In this document: positions 1 to 9,958 of the stretch, one piece after another
Numbering within the stretch: position 1 is the stretch's first letter
How the letters are laid out: each line of letters starts with the position of its first letter
Source of the DNA: Chrysophaeum taylorii
Taxonomy: Eukaryota; Sar; Pelagophyceae; Pelagomonadales; Pelagomonadaceae
Direction of reading: 5' to 3'
Assembly: GCA_029834535.1 (NCBI GenBank)
Contig: JAQMWT010000386.1
Location: 62,001 to 126,000, forward strand
DNA: 64,000 nucleotides
Program-made: the position numbers and the translations under genes
The notes under the pieces: generated by a model
What the model was told of the DNA's origin: nothing
Database searches by the model: none
What the model saw: the letters and a program-made list of their open reading frames with translations, nothing else

Positions 1-940
1 CTCCTCGAGACCATCAACGCCTGGAGCGAGGGCTGCCCGCACACCTTGGAGAATGGTGAGGCGATACGTGGAAGGACGGCGGCGAGCTGCTTTTTTCCAA
101 GGCGAACGAACCAGACGGACGAGCAGCAGCTCAAGTAAGACGGTCTACCCCGGCTCGAAACGTCACGCGAACCGCTGCTGCTGCGAAAGCCAATTTTTAT
201 AGGCGCCAACTACCACGGCAGCATCTTCCCCTCGAGCGAGCGAGCAACATATCGAGCCTCTATCTCCGGTGTCGTCGTCGTCGTTTGCTGTAGGGATGGT
301 GTGTTTGGTGATTTCGATCCGTGCCCCCCGGCGTAGCATCATCCGGGTCGACGTAAACGGCGGTGAAGCTCCGGCGCAAGGATGAGCAGAGCGATGGAGT
401 GTTGGGCGAGCTCTAACTCTCACCCCAGCTCGCGGCTCGAGACTGGTCGCCGTTCACTTGCAGATTGGACGACCGACGCGAGGGCTCAGCACAAAGCGAG
501 GCTCGACTTGCGCCAAATCGAGGAGGCTCTGGTCAAGTCGGCCCTCGAGGTCACACCCATCTGATCGTCGAATTTCAGATCTCCACAACGAATGGGCGCG
601 TGGCATTGCGAAAAATCACGAGCTTTCCACTCGCTTCGGTCTCGTCGGACGCAAATCGAACATGATGTCGGGGCGGAGTGCTACGCATACGGGTAGTAAT
701 TTTACTACCGGAATCGGGCCGTTTTTTTATCGACGCAGGCAACAAACAAACCCTGGGCAGCAACGTCGATTTTTAACGGCTGGATTTACATTGTGGATGC
801 GTATATAGTGAGTGAGTGAGTGATAAAGCACACTACAAAGATTATACAAGTGTAGTGGAGTCGAGCTATTCGGTGCATTCATAGCTTGCCAAGGGAAAAT
901 ATGGCTTCCTGTCGCTTTCATCGACGCGGCAGAAGGCGCG
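1..940. other. No recognisable gene
   Basis: Only short overlapping open frames on both strands, none with a recognisable motif. A short weak frame near 160-420 on the minus strand has no family features. I see no repeat, RNA gene or clear promoter. Confidence 0.4.
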
Positions 941-941
941 G

Positions 942-1025
942 TTTTCTTCATCCGGTTCCCATGCTTTCCAACAGCAATAGGGTCGCTTTTCTTCATCCCA
1001 TGCTTTCCAACAGCAATAGGGTCAC
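942..1025. repeat. Tandem duplication, 45 + 39 bp
   Basis: A segment starting TTTTCTTCATCC and ending CAACAGCAATAGGGTC is present twice head to tail; the second copy lacks six bases (GGTTCC). On the minus strand it encodes a repeated Lys-Lys-Ser-Asp-Pro-Ile-Ala-Val-Gly peptide just after a Cys-rich stretch (CRRCGRCGKK), so it may be the end of the coding region to its right. Confidence 0.8.
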
Positions 1026-1720
1026 TTTTCTTGCCACAGCGACCACATCGGCGACATACAACGGGTTCGTCGTATGAGTGTTAGCCAGATATATTCTGGT
1101 CAGAACACAGACTATGTGTGGGAGCAGCGGGAGCTGCAGACGGAGTAGGCTCAGGCTCGTGTTGCAGCTGACTGCGGGCGACCTGAATGTCGGGCACGGT
1201 AATGCGACGGGAGGTTCGTAGCTTCGGAGGCACCACGAATACGACGGCGGCTTCAGTGGCAGTGGACGTATCGGCATGCTCCTCGATGATGAACGGCGAA
1301 TCCATATCATTCCTTGGCTCCTCCGATCCGCCACGGGCCAGTCGGGGTGCGGGATCTTGAAAGGCGGCGCTCCCTTCCGTCGTGAGGGATCGCGTAGCTC
1401 GGCTTGGAGCCGGACATTCTCGTCACGCACAGTGGACGTCGGCTTGTTCGGCGGCGCAGGACCAGCAGCGATTGTGCATGCAATATTCAAAACCTTGGCT
1501 GTCGCTCCTTGCCATATTCGCGCGAGAGAGGCCCGCATTCTTTCTTTCCGGAAAGCAATCCTGCTCGAAAAAAAAAAAAAGTCTCGGCGAGATTCGAGAG
1601 CCTTGACTTGATTCTCCCACCAGTCAGCAAACTCCTCGGAGTAAGTGATTGCGTCGTCGTGCACATTGGCACTTGAGGATATATTGTTCATGAAACGCCG
1701 GTAGTTTGATTTGAGCAGGT

Positions 1721-1742
1721 CTTTCTTTCTTTCTTTCTTTCT
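1721..1742. repeat. (CTTT)n microsatellite
   Basis: Uninterrupted CTTT repeats. On the opposite strand they give Lys/Glu/Arg-rich translations that should not be taken as protein. Confidence 0.9.
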
Positions 1743-2630
1743 CCGCCGTTGTTGAAATAAATAAATTAAATCTGCGTATCCGGGATGAAATATCCCTCGG
1801 GTGTGCCCCACCAGCGCAATGCCTTAGGCAGCGTCGATCGCCACAAGGCAGCAACATCATCAGACTCGCAAATATCATCATCGTCATCACCGACATCGAC
1901 CTTCGCCTCGTCCTCGTTCGCATCGTCGCGAGAGAGTTGACGACATAGAACTGCTCGTTTGTGGAAGCAAAATCCCGAGTTAAAAAAAAAAGAATGGATG
2001 CGCCGGCCTGGCATACCACGAAGCTGTCGTCTCTTGAATTCCCTCGATCAACCAATGATCGTAGAATCCGCTGTATATCGGCGGGCAGGTCACCGTTGTC
2101 CACAACCATGTCGTTGTTCCAGCGGTAGTTGAATCCGCGAACGAACGAGGTTGATGCAGAGATGTGGCGAGTGCGACGCGAGTGCCACCACCAGATTTCG
2201 TCGTCGCAAGTGAAAAACATATGGTATCCTTCCAGTAGCTGTGAAGGAAGTTCCACGAATAGTGCAGTAAAAAAAAAACAGGTCGCGAGTAATCTTGACT
2301 TGAAACAAAATAGTAATTGAGGTCTGGGTGATCAGATAGACACCCACGTCGAACGCGTCCAATGATGGCGCGAAATATATATTCGCGCCGCCACGTCTGA
2401 TTGGTGAAGAGCTGCTTACCAATTGCGGCGGCGACGCAGTTCGCGAAAAAGTTCGACGACCTTTTTTCCAGCTCGGCCTCCAGTACATCCGGCGGTGGGA
2501 CCGTGCGCCGCACCCTATGCGCAAAGTAGGACTAGTTTTCGCGACATCGACTCTCGACATAATACTCTTCCGCAAGACGCTCCTCCAATTCAGCGTCTTC
2601 GGACCAAGACGTTGACCACTTTCGCCGTCG

Positions 2631-2791
2631 TCGAATCGAATCGAATGGAATCGAATCGAATCGAACGTAGGGGCGGCCTTTCAAGATGCTTCGGAGATTA
2701 TTTATTTTGAACATCTTCGTCGTCGGCAACGAAGAAGAACGCATCTCGAAGCCTGCCTGCCTGCCTGCGCTGCTTCCTTCCTTCCTTCCTT
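2631..2791. repeat. Cluster of (TCGAA)n, (GCCT)n and (TTCC)n microsatellites
   Basis: TCGAA pentamers at 2631-2665, CTGC/GCCT tetramers at 2751-2768 and TTCC tetramers at 2774-2791, separated by unique sequence. Simple-sequence DNA with no coding signal. Confidence 0.85.
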
Positions 2792-2844
2792 GAATTCGCC
2801 ATTTAGAGGCGGCTGCTGAAATAGATCTCCTCGTCACCCTCGTC

Positions 2845-3568
2845 TGCTGGTGACGTATAGTCAGTCAGCTAGCGTGTGGCCGAGAACGCTTTTTGTTAGC
2901 TGACCATAGAGCCCGGGGCACAAAATCATCGCCCATAAATAAACCGACCACATACTGCGGTGTTTTTTTTTGGATGATGATGATGACGGTTTTCGCGAGC
3001 GTGGCGCTTGGTTGCGCGTTGCTTAGCCTTAGAGCGCGATGATAACAGGTCGGCTTCGCATGTACAGGAAGCGGTTCTGGTGGACACACTCCTGCAACTG
3101 TTGATGGATGGCCACCACGGACGAAACGCGTGGTGGCTCCACGCGTGGTTTTTGTCGAGATTTTTGGTAGGAAGCACCAAGGCTTCTTTCTTTCTTTCTT
3201 TCTTTCTTTCTGGGACAATTTTTTCTTCTTCGGGTCGAGGGTGTGTCTTAACGTGAGGATGGCGCGCCGACAACAGAGTGAGCGCGTCTTTCTTCGACAG
3301 CAGCATTGGCCCCAAAAAAAATATCCGCTTCCCTGGCGGTTGTCTCTCTCTCTTTTCGCCCGCGCCAGATTCTCAATCAGGAGAAGAAAAAGGCAGCTGA
3401 CTACCGCTGATGTGGAACAGGTAGTAGCTGCCCTCCCCCCGACGTCCTCTACCTGTCGCGCCTAGCTCGATGGCGGTGACTTCGCCGACGGCAGCTGACA
3501 TCTCGGACACGTGATCCCCCCGAAGTCATCGTGATACGCGACAACAACGACGACTATTCGAGTGCGGC
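2845..3568. other. No recognisable gene; (CTTT)n at 3184-3210
   Basis: Short frames on both strands are shaped by a CTTT microsatellite at 3184-3210. No motif, repeat family member or RNA gene is seen. Confidence 0.4.
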
Positions 3569-4302
3569 GTGCACGGACGCCCACAAGGAGGTCGAGCTAG
3601 TTGGGGGGTGAATGTCCGAGCACGGACAATACCGCGCGGACGAGCTGCCATCTCTGAAGGTGACCGGTCGCCCAGAGTCTCGGCTGTCGTCGCGGCGGCG
3701 ACCCGCAATGTTGATGTGTGCGACAAGGTGCCAAGCGTCTTCTTCGGTGGCTGGCGCGACGGGAACCCTCTTGAGCGCGCGCGGCGCCGCGTCTCGGTGC
3801 TATTCCGAGTGTATAAAGCAGGACCGTTCGAAGATAATCTACGAGGGAAGAAAAGCAGTGCGAGACCAAACGGGCCGTCCATCAAAAGACGACGTCTGTA
3901 TTCAAGGGCGTCGGGTCGCCTTCTTCGTCAACTTGGAGGACGGCGAGCCTAAGAGGGTCTGCGAGGAATTCAGCCCGCTGCCCAAATCCGGAGTGCTTCG
4001 GCACGCGTTTGGTGCGTGGCACGCGGCGCCGGTCAAAAGCAAGGACTGGTGGGATTTCCACGCGCCCGCTCACAAGATCCTAGTTGAGGGCGAGACGGCT
4101 CGTGCACGCTTTTTGTCTCGCTTTGGTTCCGACTGCGGCACCACTTTCTACCATTTCGACCGACCGGATTGTGCTCAGGCGTGTGCCACTCCTCGCTTGG
4201 GCCTACCTCGACGTCGACTTAAACTGGGTTCGTGGTGAAAGAAATCACCCGGGCCACAATGTCCATGTCACGCACTTTTATGGCTGCCCTCGCCGGACCT
4301 GA
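3569..4302 (+). pseudogene. Unrecognised protein-coding region, frameshifted
   Basis: Three plus-strand segments follow one another in different frames: about 3680-3860 (with FFGGWRDGNPLERA), about 3870-4170 (with FFVNLEDGEPKRVCEEF and KSKDWWDFHAP), and about 4160-4302 (LLAWAYLDVDLNWV to a stop). The residue mix is that of a soluble globular protein and the frame changes look like single indels, not introns. No family recognised. The MULE element begins about 200 bases downstream. Confidence 0.35.
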
Positions 4303-4373
4303 CCTCCGGCGACAACGGCTGCAGATTCAAGCACTTTATTTTTGATTCTTCCGCGACATTATCATCCTCCGAT

Positions 4374-4439
<66 letters not shown>

Positions 4440-4458
4440 GAGAGAGAGAGACAGACAG
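4374..4458. repeat. (GACA)n microsatellite
   Basis: About 17 uninterrupted GACA tetramers followed by (GA)n and a further GACA run. It creates a spurious Ser-Val-Cys-Leu repeat frame on the minus strand. Confidence 0.95.
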
Positions 4459-4509
4459 TGGCTACTGCCTCGTGTCTGTCGCACCTCCCGGGCTGCGGGT
4501 CTCTCATAA

Positions 4510-4534
4510 TAATAATAAGGGAAAAGTCAAGTTT
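4510..4534 (+). repeat. Left target duplication and left terminus of MULE copy 1
   Basis: TAATAATAA (4510-4518) directly precedes the element's GGGAAAAGTCAAGTTT terminus (4519-4534). Confidence 0.9.
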
Positions 4535-4682
4535 CCAACCACCATATAAGTTTGGTCACCGCAAACCGCAAACCTTCAACAAGTTTAGTCACTTTAAGTT
4601 TGGTCAATCCGTCTCTTGGTTGACTAAACTTGTACTCTTAGAGAGCAAACATACGGTTCGATGACAAAACAAGGCCCGCCGT

Positions 4683-5150
4683 GATCAAGCTTTCAGCGGC
4701 TCTGTTCATGTCGTCGCGCTGTGGTGACTCCGGAGCGTCCTTCGACTTCGAAACGAACACGGTATCGATGCGGGTTTCGTCGTCGCTCGGGTCGCGTGGT
4801 GGTGTTAAACACGCCGACGTCGGTTGACCACGACGCCGAGAAAGAAAACAAGAAGTCGCGTGCCCAGACGAAGGTAAACGACTATGAGAGATCGCCGAGT
4901 ACGCTGTCGCAGCTCAGAGCGCGCAAATACGAGGGTAGTCCACTTTATTCGATCTAACCAAGATGCCAAGTTCAGCATGTGTGTTCTCGAGGCCGACTTG
5001 CAGCAGCATCTGATGTTCGACACGGGCGGCAAGTTTTTAGACGGCGTGTACAACATGGTCTACAGCGCGACAGCGCTGTCGTTCAAGTGCTATATGCAAG
5101 ATGCAGCGTTTATGTGCGTGCTGCTCGTTGTGATGTGCAAGTAGGCAATA
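4683..5150 (+). pseudogene. MULE N-terminal coding remnant
   Basis: Matches the N-terminal part of the MULE copy 2 gene: shared peptides include KVND(Y/C)(E/D)RSP, TLSQLR, FSMCV, DTGGK and ATALSFKC. The frame changes at least once (about 4890). Sequence downstream of about 5300 no longer follows copy 2, so the catalytic core is deleted. Confidence 0.7.
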
Positions 5151-6060
5151 CCGTCACGCGTGCTATAAGGCACACCTGCTCCGAACCTTCTTGCCGACAA
5201 AGATCCAGCTATCGCGCGAAGCACACTTCTGCGAGGCCATGTCGGTCCTCATCAAGGGCTTTATGGAGGGCAAGTCAGGCGGCTCGCTGGCCGGTTAGCA
5301 CCCGGAAAGTCCGCGCTGGGAATCATGGGGTTCGCTCGGTTGGGCAGAGCGCGACGGACAGGGCGATTGTTCGTGGACCAACGCGTCCGCGGCCTGCGAC
5401 GCTTTTGCACGACCTCGCACAAGACCGCGCGCAGTGGCGGTCCACCATCAACAAGTCCGTCCTCGTCCCTCGCCTCTGCTGCCCCAACTGCGTGATTTTC
5501 CTCCGTGATTCCGTACCGGCTCCTGCCGGTCCGGCCTGGCTCCCATGCTCGGGAGAGGTCTGAAGTTAGTTAGTGAGTTAGTCAGTCAGGCGGCTCTTCT
5601 TTCTCGGCATATGCGTTTGATAGACATCGGCAACAATGTCATCCGCTATTAAAGGCACGAGATGGCGAACCGGGATCGTTCGCTGTAGTCTGTCATAAAC
5701 ATCGAACTAATGAGGCGCATCCGAATGAATAATCTTGGGCGACGAAGAAAACAGCGTGGTATCAGCGTTGTCTTACGCAGGCCTTGTTTGTGGATGTTGT
5801 TCTGCGAGTATTCGCATGTTGATGCGTATGTATGGTCGAACTTGGAGGCATTCAATTTGGTGTGATCAAATTTCGAACAATCACATCAAACTTGTCGTAT
5901 TTTAGACTCGTACTGATGACTGGGTTAGAATTAATTACAGGGGTGGTGTTGGCGGATCTTCCGGAGCGAGGCTGTCGACGTCTTGACATCCCTTCGCGCC
6001 GCAGCTTGTATTTGCCGACTTAAATTCTCGTACAGTGCTCGACGGTGCAGCAGCAGCTCC
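5150..6060. other. MULE copy 1 interior without recognisable coding
   Basis: The first 150 bases still resemble MULE N-terminal sequence; then AT-richer DNA with scattered (G)ATCAAA motifs like the subterminal repeats. No open frame with a family motif. Confidence 0.4.
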
Positions 6061-6790
6061 CGGGGAGATCTTGCGGCACGGAGGGGTTGTCGAGATGCGC
6101 GAGGAGGAGGAGGATAAGGAGGTGTTCACTTACGGTCGTGCGAGTTGTTTATGCTGGCGTAACGGCACGTGCTCGCGTTGCCGTTTTCCCATGATCAAGC
6201 TGGACAGCGAACTCCTCCGGATCGGGTACGCGACGGTGAGGAACTCCTGAACGTGGTTCTGTACGGTCCCGCACAAGCGTGGTGGGACTACAATCTTTGG
6301 GTGCTTCTGGGGCGGTGCTCGCCCAGTTTCTTCTCGAGGTCGTCGTCGATTTTCGCGTTTGAACTCGACCCCGAGTCGATTATTATCAAAGACGCGCTCC
6401 CTCTCGGAGAGAAGATTTTGGGATGCAGAATGGGGTGATCCGTCCGTCTCACGCAGACCATGTAATAAGTCTGGTGTCCGCCGATGTCCGCTTGTTGCTG
6501 AAGAGAATGACGCACGACCACGGCAACACCACCGGTGGTGAGTCGCGGTTTGGGTGGCTTCTACGAACGATGGAAGGTACGAGAATAAATGGGCCCAGCT
6601 TAAATACGCCACGCCGTGGGAAAAAAGTCTGCTCTCGAGGCCGCGCGTCGCTGCCCGCTCTCCTTGCGCGTATCGTCGCCGCGCTGTCTTAGGACGGACC
6701 TCCTTCTAAGGCGGGCGGGCGGTCATGGGGGGGATGCCCATGCCACGCGTGTGTAACGCCACGGTAGTAGATTCTGCGTGGCTGCAGCAC
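6060..6790. other. Conserved right-hand block of the MULE family
   Basis: The block from the GATTCGCAAAGACGC-like motif (about 6375) to the GTGTAACGCCACGGTAG motif (about 6765) is also in MULE copy 2 (49380-49745), where it is open on the plus strand and ends in a Cys-rich CPCRACNAT peptide. Here the frame is broken. The part 6060-6290 recurs inverted at about 61090-61330, outside any MULE, so that piece is also an independent dispersed repeat. Which strand codes is unclear. Confidence 0.5.
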
Positions 6791-6889
6791 CTAGCTCTCG
6801 TTGTTACAGCATTTTCGCACCAAAAGGGGTTCACGCGCCCCCTTGAAAAAAAGCCTTCGCTTAAGTTTGATTTTAAAAGCCAAAGTTTG

Positions 6890-7168
6890 GTGGTGGTCAA
6901 TACTGTGGAAGTTTGAGGAGTAGTGATCAAACTCTTGTTGACCAAACTTACAAGAAGGTTATTAATTAAACTTGAAGGGTTGATTGATCAAACTTAATGC
7001 AACTTTCGGAGGAGTGACACCAAACTTATTAACTGATCAAACTTCTTCTATCGAAAGTGACCAAAAACTGGTGAATTGTTTTCCCTTAAAACATACATCA
7101 AAATAAATCGAGCAGCAAACATGAAAGAAATAGACCAAACTTGTTGTTGACCAAACTTGACCGATCCC
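6890..7168. repeat. Subterminal repeat array of MULE copy 1
   Basis: Many copies of (T)GATCAAACTT / GACCAAACTT in both orientations, matching the array at 49820-50092. Such arrays near element ends are usual transposase-binding sites; the binding role is inferred. Confidence 0.75.
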
Positions 7169-7177
7169 TAATAATAA
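7153..7177 (-). repeat. Right terminus and right target duplication of MULE copy 1
   Basis: AAACTTGACCGATCCC (7153-7168) is the inverted counterpart of the left end, followed by TAATAATAA (7169-7177), identical to the left flank. Confidence 0.9.
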
Positions 7178-7199
7178 TAATAATAAAAATAGGGGTTTT

Positions 7200-7350
7200 T
7201 TCCTAACTTCTAATCGACAGATGTTTGTCTGTTTGTCTGTCTTTCAAAAAATGTCGACTGCTAAGAGGGGGGGGTGCGTGTGGGGAGCATGAAGGATGTG
7301 GGTGGGTTGAGGGATGTGCCTGACGGGCGGAGATAAGTACGCGGGACCTG
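7200..7350. repeat. Dispersed repeat R3, copy 1
   Basis: The stretch with GTCGACTGCTAAGAGG, GAAGGATGTGGGTGGG and GATGTGCCTGACGGGCGG recurs at 61340-61450 (same strand) and, inverted and less completely, at 24443-24615. No coding is evident. It lies between MULE copy 1 and the kinase promoter. Confidence 0.75.
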
Positions 7351-7407
7351 TCTTAATTGAATTTTACAGTGGCCCCTAGAAGAACCTAGACCCTTGTTCT
7401 ATTCTAT

Positions 7408-7414
7408 TATATAA
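7408..7414 (+). promoter_or_regulatory. TATA-like box upstream of the kinase gene
   Basis: TATATAA within ATTCTATTATATAAGAATAG, 95 bases before the ATG at 7509. Position and sequence fit a core promoter; there is no transcript evidence. Confidence 0.35.
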
Positions 7415-7508
7415 GAATAGAAGATCTTTTTATTTTGTTGAAGCAAAATGCAAGACTAGACCCCAAAAGAATCTGAAAAAATCACAACAACAACAGGAGA
7501 CGAGGGAG

Positions 7509-8786
7509 ATGGGCCCCTGCTTGAGCCTCGTGTGCCGGACGCGCGACTTGTATAAGGGCGTGCCGAACGTGTGGTTCGAGGAGAAGGATATATGGAAGGA
7601 GTACGAGTTCGGGGAGGCGCTGGGGGAGGGGGTGTACGCGACCGTTTTGAAAGTGAAAAACCTAAAAACCGAGAAGATCAGCGCCGCCAAACATTTTAGC
7701 AAACGAACCGTCATCACGAATTCGAACCAAATCCACTTCGCGCCCGACGCCGAGGGTTTGATGGAGGAAGTCGCGATTCTGAAACTTTTAAAGGGCGAGA
7801 GTTATTGCTTGCGTCTCGACGGAATCATAGAAACGAAATCCGAGCTTTATATTTTAACTCAGATTTGCGATTCCGATTTGATGAACTTTGTGGTAGAGCG
7901 GGACGTGACGACGGAATCCGATGCCGCCGAGTGGAGCCGCCAGCTCCTGACTGCGGTGGCGCACTGCCATTCGCATTTCGTGATGCACCGCGACGTCAAA
8001 CCCGAAAACGTTTTGATGTCCGACGGCCGAGTGGTTCTCGCGGATTTTGGATCTGCCGTTCGTTTTAAACCAGGGCAACGGTTTTTCCAGGAGCGAGGTT
8101 CGAGTTTCTGGAGTTCGCCGGAGACGTGGGCGAACGACTACGACTTCACGGCGGACTTGTGGTCGTGCGGCCTCGTGATCTTGACCCTCGTCGACGGCAT
8201 GCCGTCGTCGGGCCAAATTCGCGAGCTGCACGCGATGGGCTTGGGGGCCTTCTTCGAGCACGGGGCGAAATTCGAGAATAAGCACCACGATTTATCGGAG
8301 GAATTGTTAAATGTCCTGCGGAGTTTGTTGCGGAAAAAAAATCGAATTTCCGCGTCCGAAGCTCTGGATATGGACTGGTTTTCTTCGAAATTTTCGTCCG
8401 ACAAGACTCTCGGGAGCGCGGCCTCGAGGTACGGGAAGTTGTCCCGAACAGTCCACGCGGCGATATTTGGGATTCTCGACAATCTGCAGCGCGTGGCGCT
8501 CGCGCACAAGTTCGACCACCAGAACGGATCTATTCTCGTTTCTTCGGCCGACCTCAAAGCCGCGCTCATCGAGTTCGACTACCCCCAAGTCTGCGCCAAG
8601 ATCCCCGACAATCAGATTTTCCATCTCGACGATCTTCTGCTGCCGGCGGACCGTCCCAAAAAAACCAGAGGTCTTCGTCGCTCCGTGTCCTCGAAAGTTC
8701 CGTCGCTCGACTTCACGTGGCCTCGTCGCGCGGCCTCGGACGAGGCCGCTGCTGCTGCTCCCGTGCCTAGAGAAGCCGCCTTTTAG
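7509..8786 (+). CDS. Serine/threonine protein kinase, CAMK/CDPK-like
   Basis: A single-exon protein of 425 residues that should phosphorylate Ser/Thr. Kinase landmarks are in order: Gly-rich loop GEGVYATV (39-46), catalytic Lys61 in AAKHF, HRDVKPEN (160-167), DFG (179-181), SPE in place of APE (204-205) and the ISASEALDMDWF segment that closes the domain (near residue 280). The third loop glycine is Ala44, tolerated in many kinases. About 130 residues follow, with a KFDHQNG..SADLKAAL stretch that recalls a decayed EF-hand after a CDPK domain but lacks a full set of Ca ligands. The N-terminus MGPCLS has Gly2 and Cys4; Pro at position 3 disfavours N-myristoylation. No introns. Substrate unknown; CAMK assignment is from general resemblance. 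Confidence 0.9.
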   Translation: MGPCLSLVCRTRDLYKGVPNVWFEEKDIWKEYEFGEALGEGVYATVLKVKNLKTEKISAAKHFSKRTVITNSNQIHFAPDAEGLMEEVAILKLLKGESYCLRLDGIIETKSELYILTQICDSDLMNFVVERDVTTESDAAEWSRQLLTAVAHCHSHFVMHRDVKPENVLMSDGRVVLADFGSAVRFKPGQRFFQERGSSFWSSPETWANDYDFTADLWSCGLVILTLVDGMPSSGQIRELHAMGLGAFFEHGAKFENKHHDLSEELLNVLRSLLRKKNRISASEALDMDWFSSKFSSDKTLGSAASRYGKLSRTVHAAIFGILDNLQRVALAHKFDHQNGSILVSSADLKAALIEFDYPQVCAKIPDNQIFHLDDLLLPADRPKKTRGLRRSVSSKVPSLDFTWPRRAASDEAAAAAPVPREAAF

Positions 8787-8989
8787 ATCGATTGGTTGTT
8801 TTCTCAAAAAAAGCTGCCGCGTGCGTCCTCCGAGAGACAGAAAGAAAGAAAGGCGACCGACCGACCGACCGACCGACCACCTTTGATGATGATGATGGCG
8901 GCGACGAAATCGTCGCCATCGTCATCATCTGCTTGAAGCGTACTATTGAAAGGCGAGCGCCTTCGTTGCTTGACTATGATGATGATGAA
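8787..8989. repeat. (CCGA)n at 8854-8879 and (GATG)n-rich 3' flank
   Basis: The 3' flank of the kinase gene holds six CCGA tetramers and short GAT repeats. A similar (CCGA)n lies near 25955, in another 3' flank, and at 59693-59713 (as CGGT) before the second kinase. Confidence 0.7.
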
Positions 8990-9100
8990 CCGGCTTTCGG
9001 CAATCCATTCGCCCATTCGCCCCCCAGGTGCGGCGGCGGCGGCGGCGGCGGCGGTGCTGGGACGCTCAAGGATAAGAACTTCTTCTTCGATCGAGCGCTC
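8990..9100 (+). mobile_element. hAT transposase scrap with GGC expansion
   Basis: CGGCTTTCGGCAATCCATTC is identical to 39520-39540 in the hAT relic (peptide AAFGNPFAQVLHDGGTLKHKKF there). Here the match is interrupted by a (CGG)n run at 9031-9054 and resumes at GGGACGCTCAAGGATAAGAA. No ends or target duplication are seen. Confidence 0.65.
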
Positions 9101-9165
9101 CTCTTTCGGTGCTCCTAACCCTTGAGACTAGTGACCTTTTCTTAGTCTTACCACCACGGGGCAAA

Positions 9166-9202
9166 TCAGATCAGATTCAGATCGGATCAGATCAGATCAG
9201 AT
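9166..9202. repeat. (ATCAG)n short tandem repeat
   Basis: Six or so imperfect ATCAG units just upstream of the ATG at 9244. Confidence 0.8.
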
Positions 9203-9243
9203 GGGGGGGACCGACACTCAACCGTGGAGTTCGAGACTGGACC

Positions 9244-9738
9244 ATGGCCGACCAGACTGCACGCGCCGACCAGACCGCACGCGGCGAGTCCCAGGCTATT
9301 GCAGCAGCCCGCTTTAGCAGCGAGACATCCAGAGCGCCCTCGATGATCAGTTTTTCCGCGCGGGGTGTACGCGAAGCTTTGTTTTCGGCGGACGGAATTC
9401 TCAGCGATTGGTGACGTTCGCAGTCTCGCGGGTGCTGTCGGGACGACCGACGACGCAGCGGCGGCCTTGGCAAGCGTCCGAGAGCTGCAAACCATCGTGG
9501 CGGCAGAAGTACGCCAACAAAATCATGGGCGAGCCAGCTCGGGAGAGAGAGAGAGGCTTTCCGAGTCGCAGCGTAGCGAGGCGACTCGCGTCTGGTAAGT
9601 CAAACTCCCAACGTCATTCATCTCGGAAACACGCCTTTCTCGACGGTAGTGGCGCCATCGCCGAGAGTCGGCTTCTCGAGAACTTGGTCCTGGCGACCTC
9701 GCTTCTTTTGAAGGATACAAAACACCGACGTGAACAAG
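9244..9738 (+). CDS. Unrecognised protein, 5' exons of a multi-exon gene
   Basis: The start is ATG at 9244 in GACCATGG, a strong eukaryotic context. Exon 1 (9244-9364) encodes MADQTARADQTARGES and continues Ala/Ser-rich. A possible 40-nt intron (9365-9404, GTGTAC..TTCTCAG) restores frame into DVRSLAGAVGTTDDAAA. A better intron follows at 9595-9649 (GTAAGT..GGTAG, 55 nt); it removes an in-frame TAA and joins phase 2 to phase 1 precisely, leading to an exon with AESRLLENLVLATSLLLKD. A third donor may lie at 9739. No domain is recognised; the composition is helical and Ala/Leu-rich. It may be one gene with the region to 10901, but the frames beyond 9740 could not be reconciled. Confidence 0.45.
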
Positions 9739-9958
9739 GTTATCCATGCGGCATCATCATCGAAGGGCGTCGGTCGGTACGGCAAATCTTTTGGCAGTCA
9801 ACGGCGAGCCTTCTCGGAGAAGGAGAAACCTCCTCGGGAACTGTACTTGACGCTCGACCGAACCGACAAGGGGACGCGCCGAGAGGCATGCGCGCCGAGG
9901 CTGCTTGGGTCCTGTTCGCCAACCTCCCTTTGCTCATTCTCGAGTATATATCTCGACG
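9739..9958 (+). other. Coding-like, frame unresolved; TATATATC at 9944-9951
   Basis: Two plus frames remain open here (one continues the gene at 9244). CTCGAGTATATATCTCGACG immediately precedes an ATG at 9959 and could be a TATA-type promoter of a separate downstream gene. Confidence 0.3.

Larger units (their letters stand above)
1026..2840 (-). pseudogene. Unrecognised coding region, broken or multi-exon (minus strand)
   Basis: Several overlapping minus-strand frames look like protein: a segment with Tyr/Trp-rich sequence (about 2090-2513), an acidic stretch ending WRSTLPKALRWW (about 1766-1960), a segment with SEEFADWW (about 1600-1700), and a Cys-rich end (about 1030-1075). They are in different frames, so this is either a decayed gene or a multi-exon gene with short introns; I could not place splice sites convincingly. 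No domain is recognised. Confidence 0.3.
4519..7168 (+). mobile_element. MULE element copy 1, non-autonomous (2650 bp)
   Basis: The left end GGGAAAAGTCAAGTTT and the reverse complement of the right end GGGATCGGTCAAGTTT form an imperfect terminal inverted repeat, flanked by perfect 9-bp duplications TAATAATAA (4510-4518 and 7169-7177). A 9-bp duplication is the hallmark of Mutator-like elements. It shares termini, N-terminal coding sequence and the right-hand internal block with the 4780-bp copy at 45313-50092, but lacks the transposase core and SWIM region, so it is an internally deleted derivative. Repeats of TGATCAAACTT and GACCAAACTT lie near both ends. Confidence 0.88.

Noticed and set aside
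2865-3315. Lys/Glu/Arg-rich minus frames as a nuclear protein
   Set aside because: The basic run is coded by the (CTTT)n microsatellite and no flanking domain exists.
4268-4507. Minus-strand frame with (SVCL)n
   Set aside because: Produced entirely by the (GACA)n microsatellite.
4646-4665. tRNA-like GGTTCGAT box near 4650
   Set aside because: No matching A box or cloverleaf can be formed around it.
8307-8886. Long frames overlapping the CAMK-like kinase on both strands
   Set aside because: Arg/Ser-rich shadows of a GC-biased real gene; only the kinase frame has conserved motifs.
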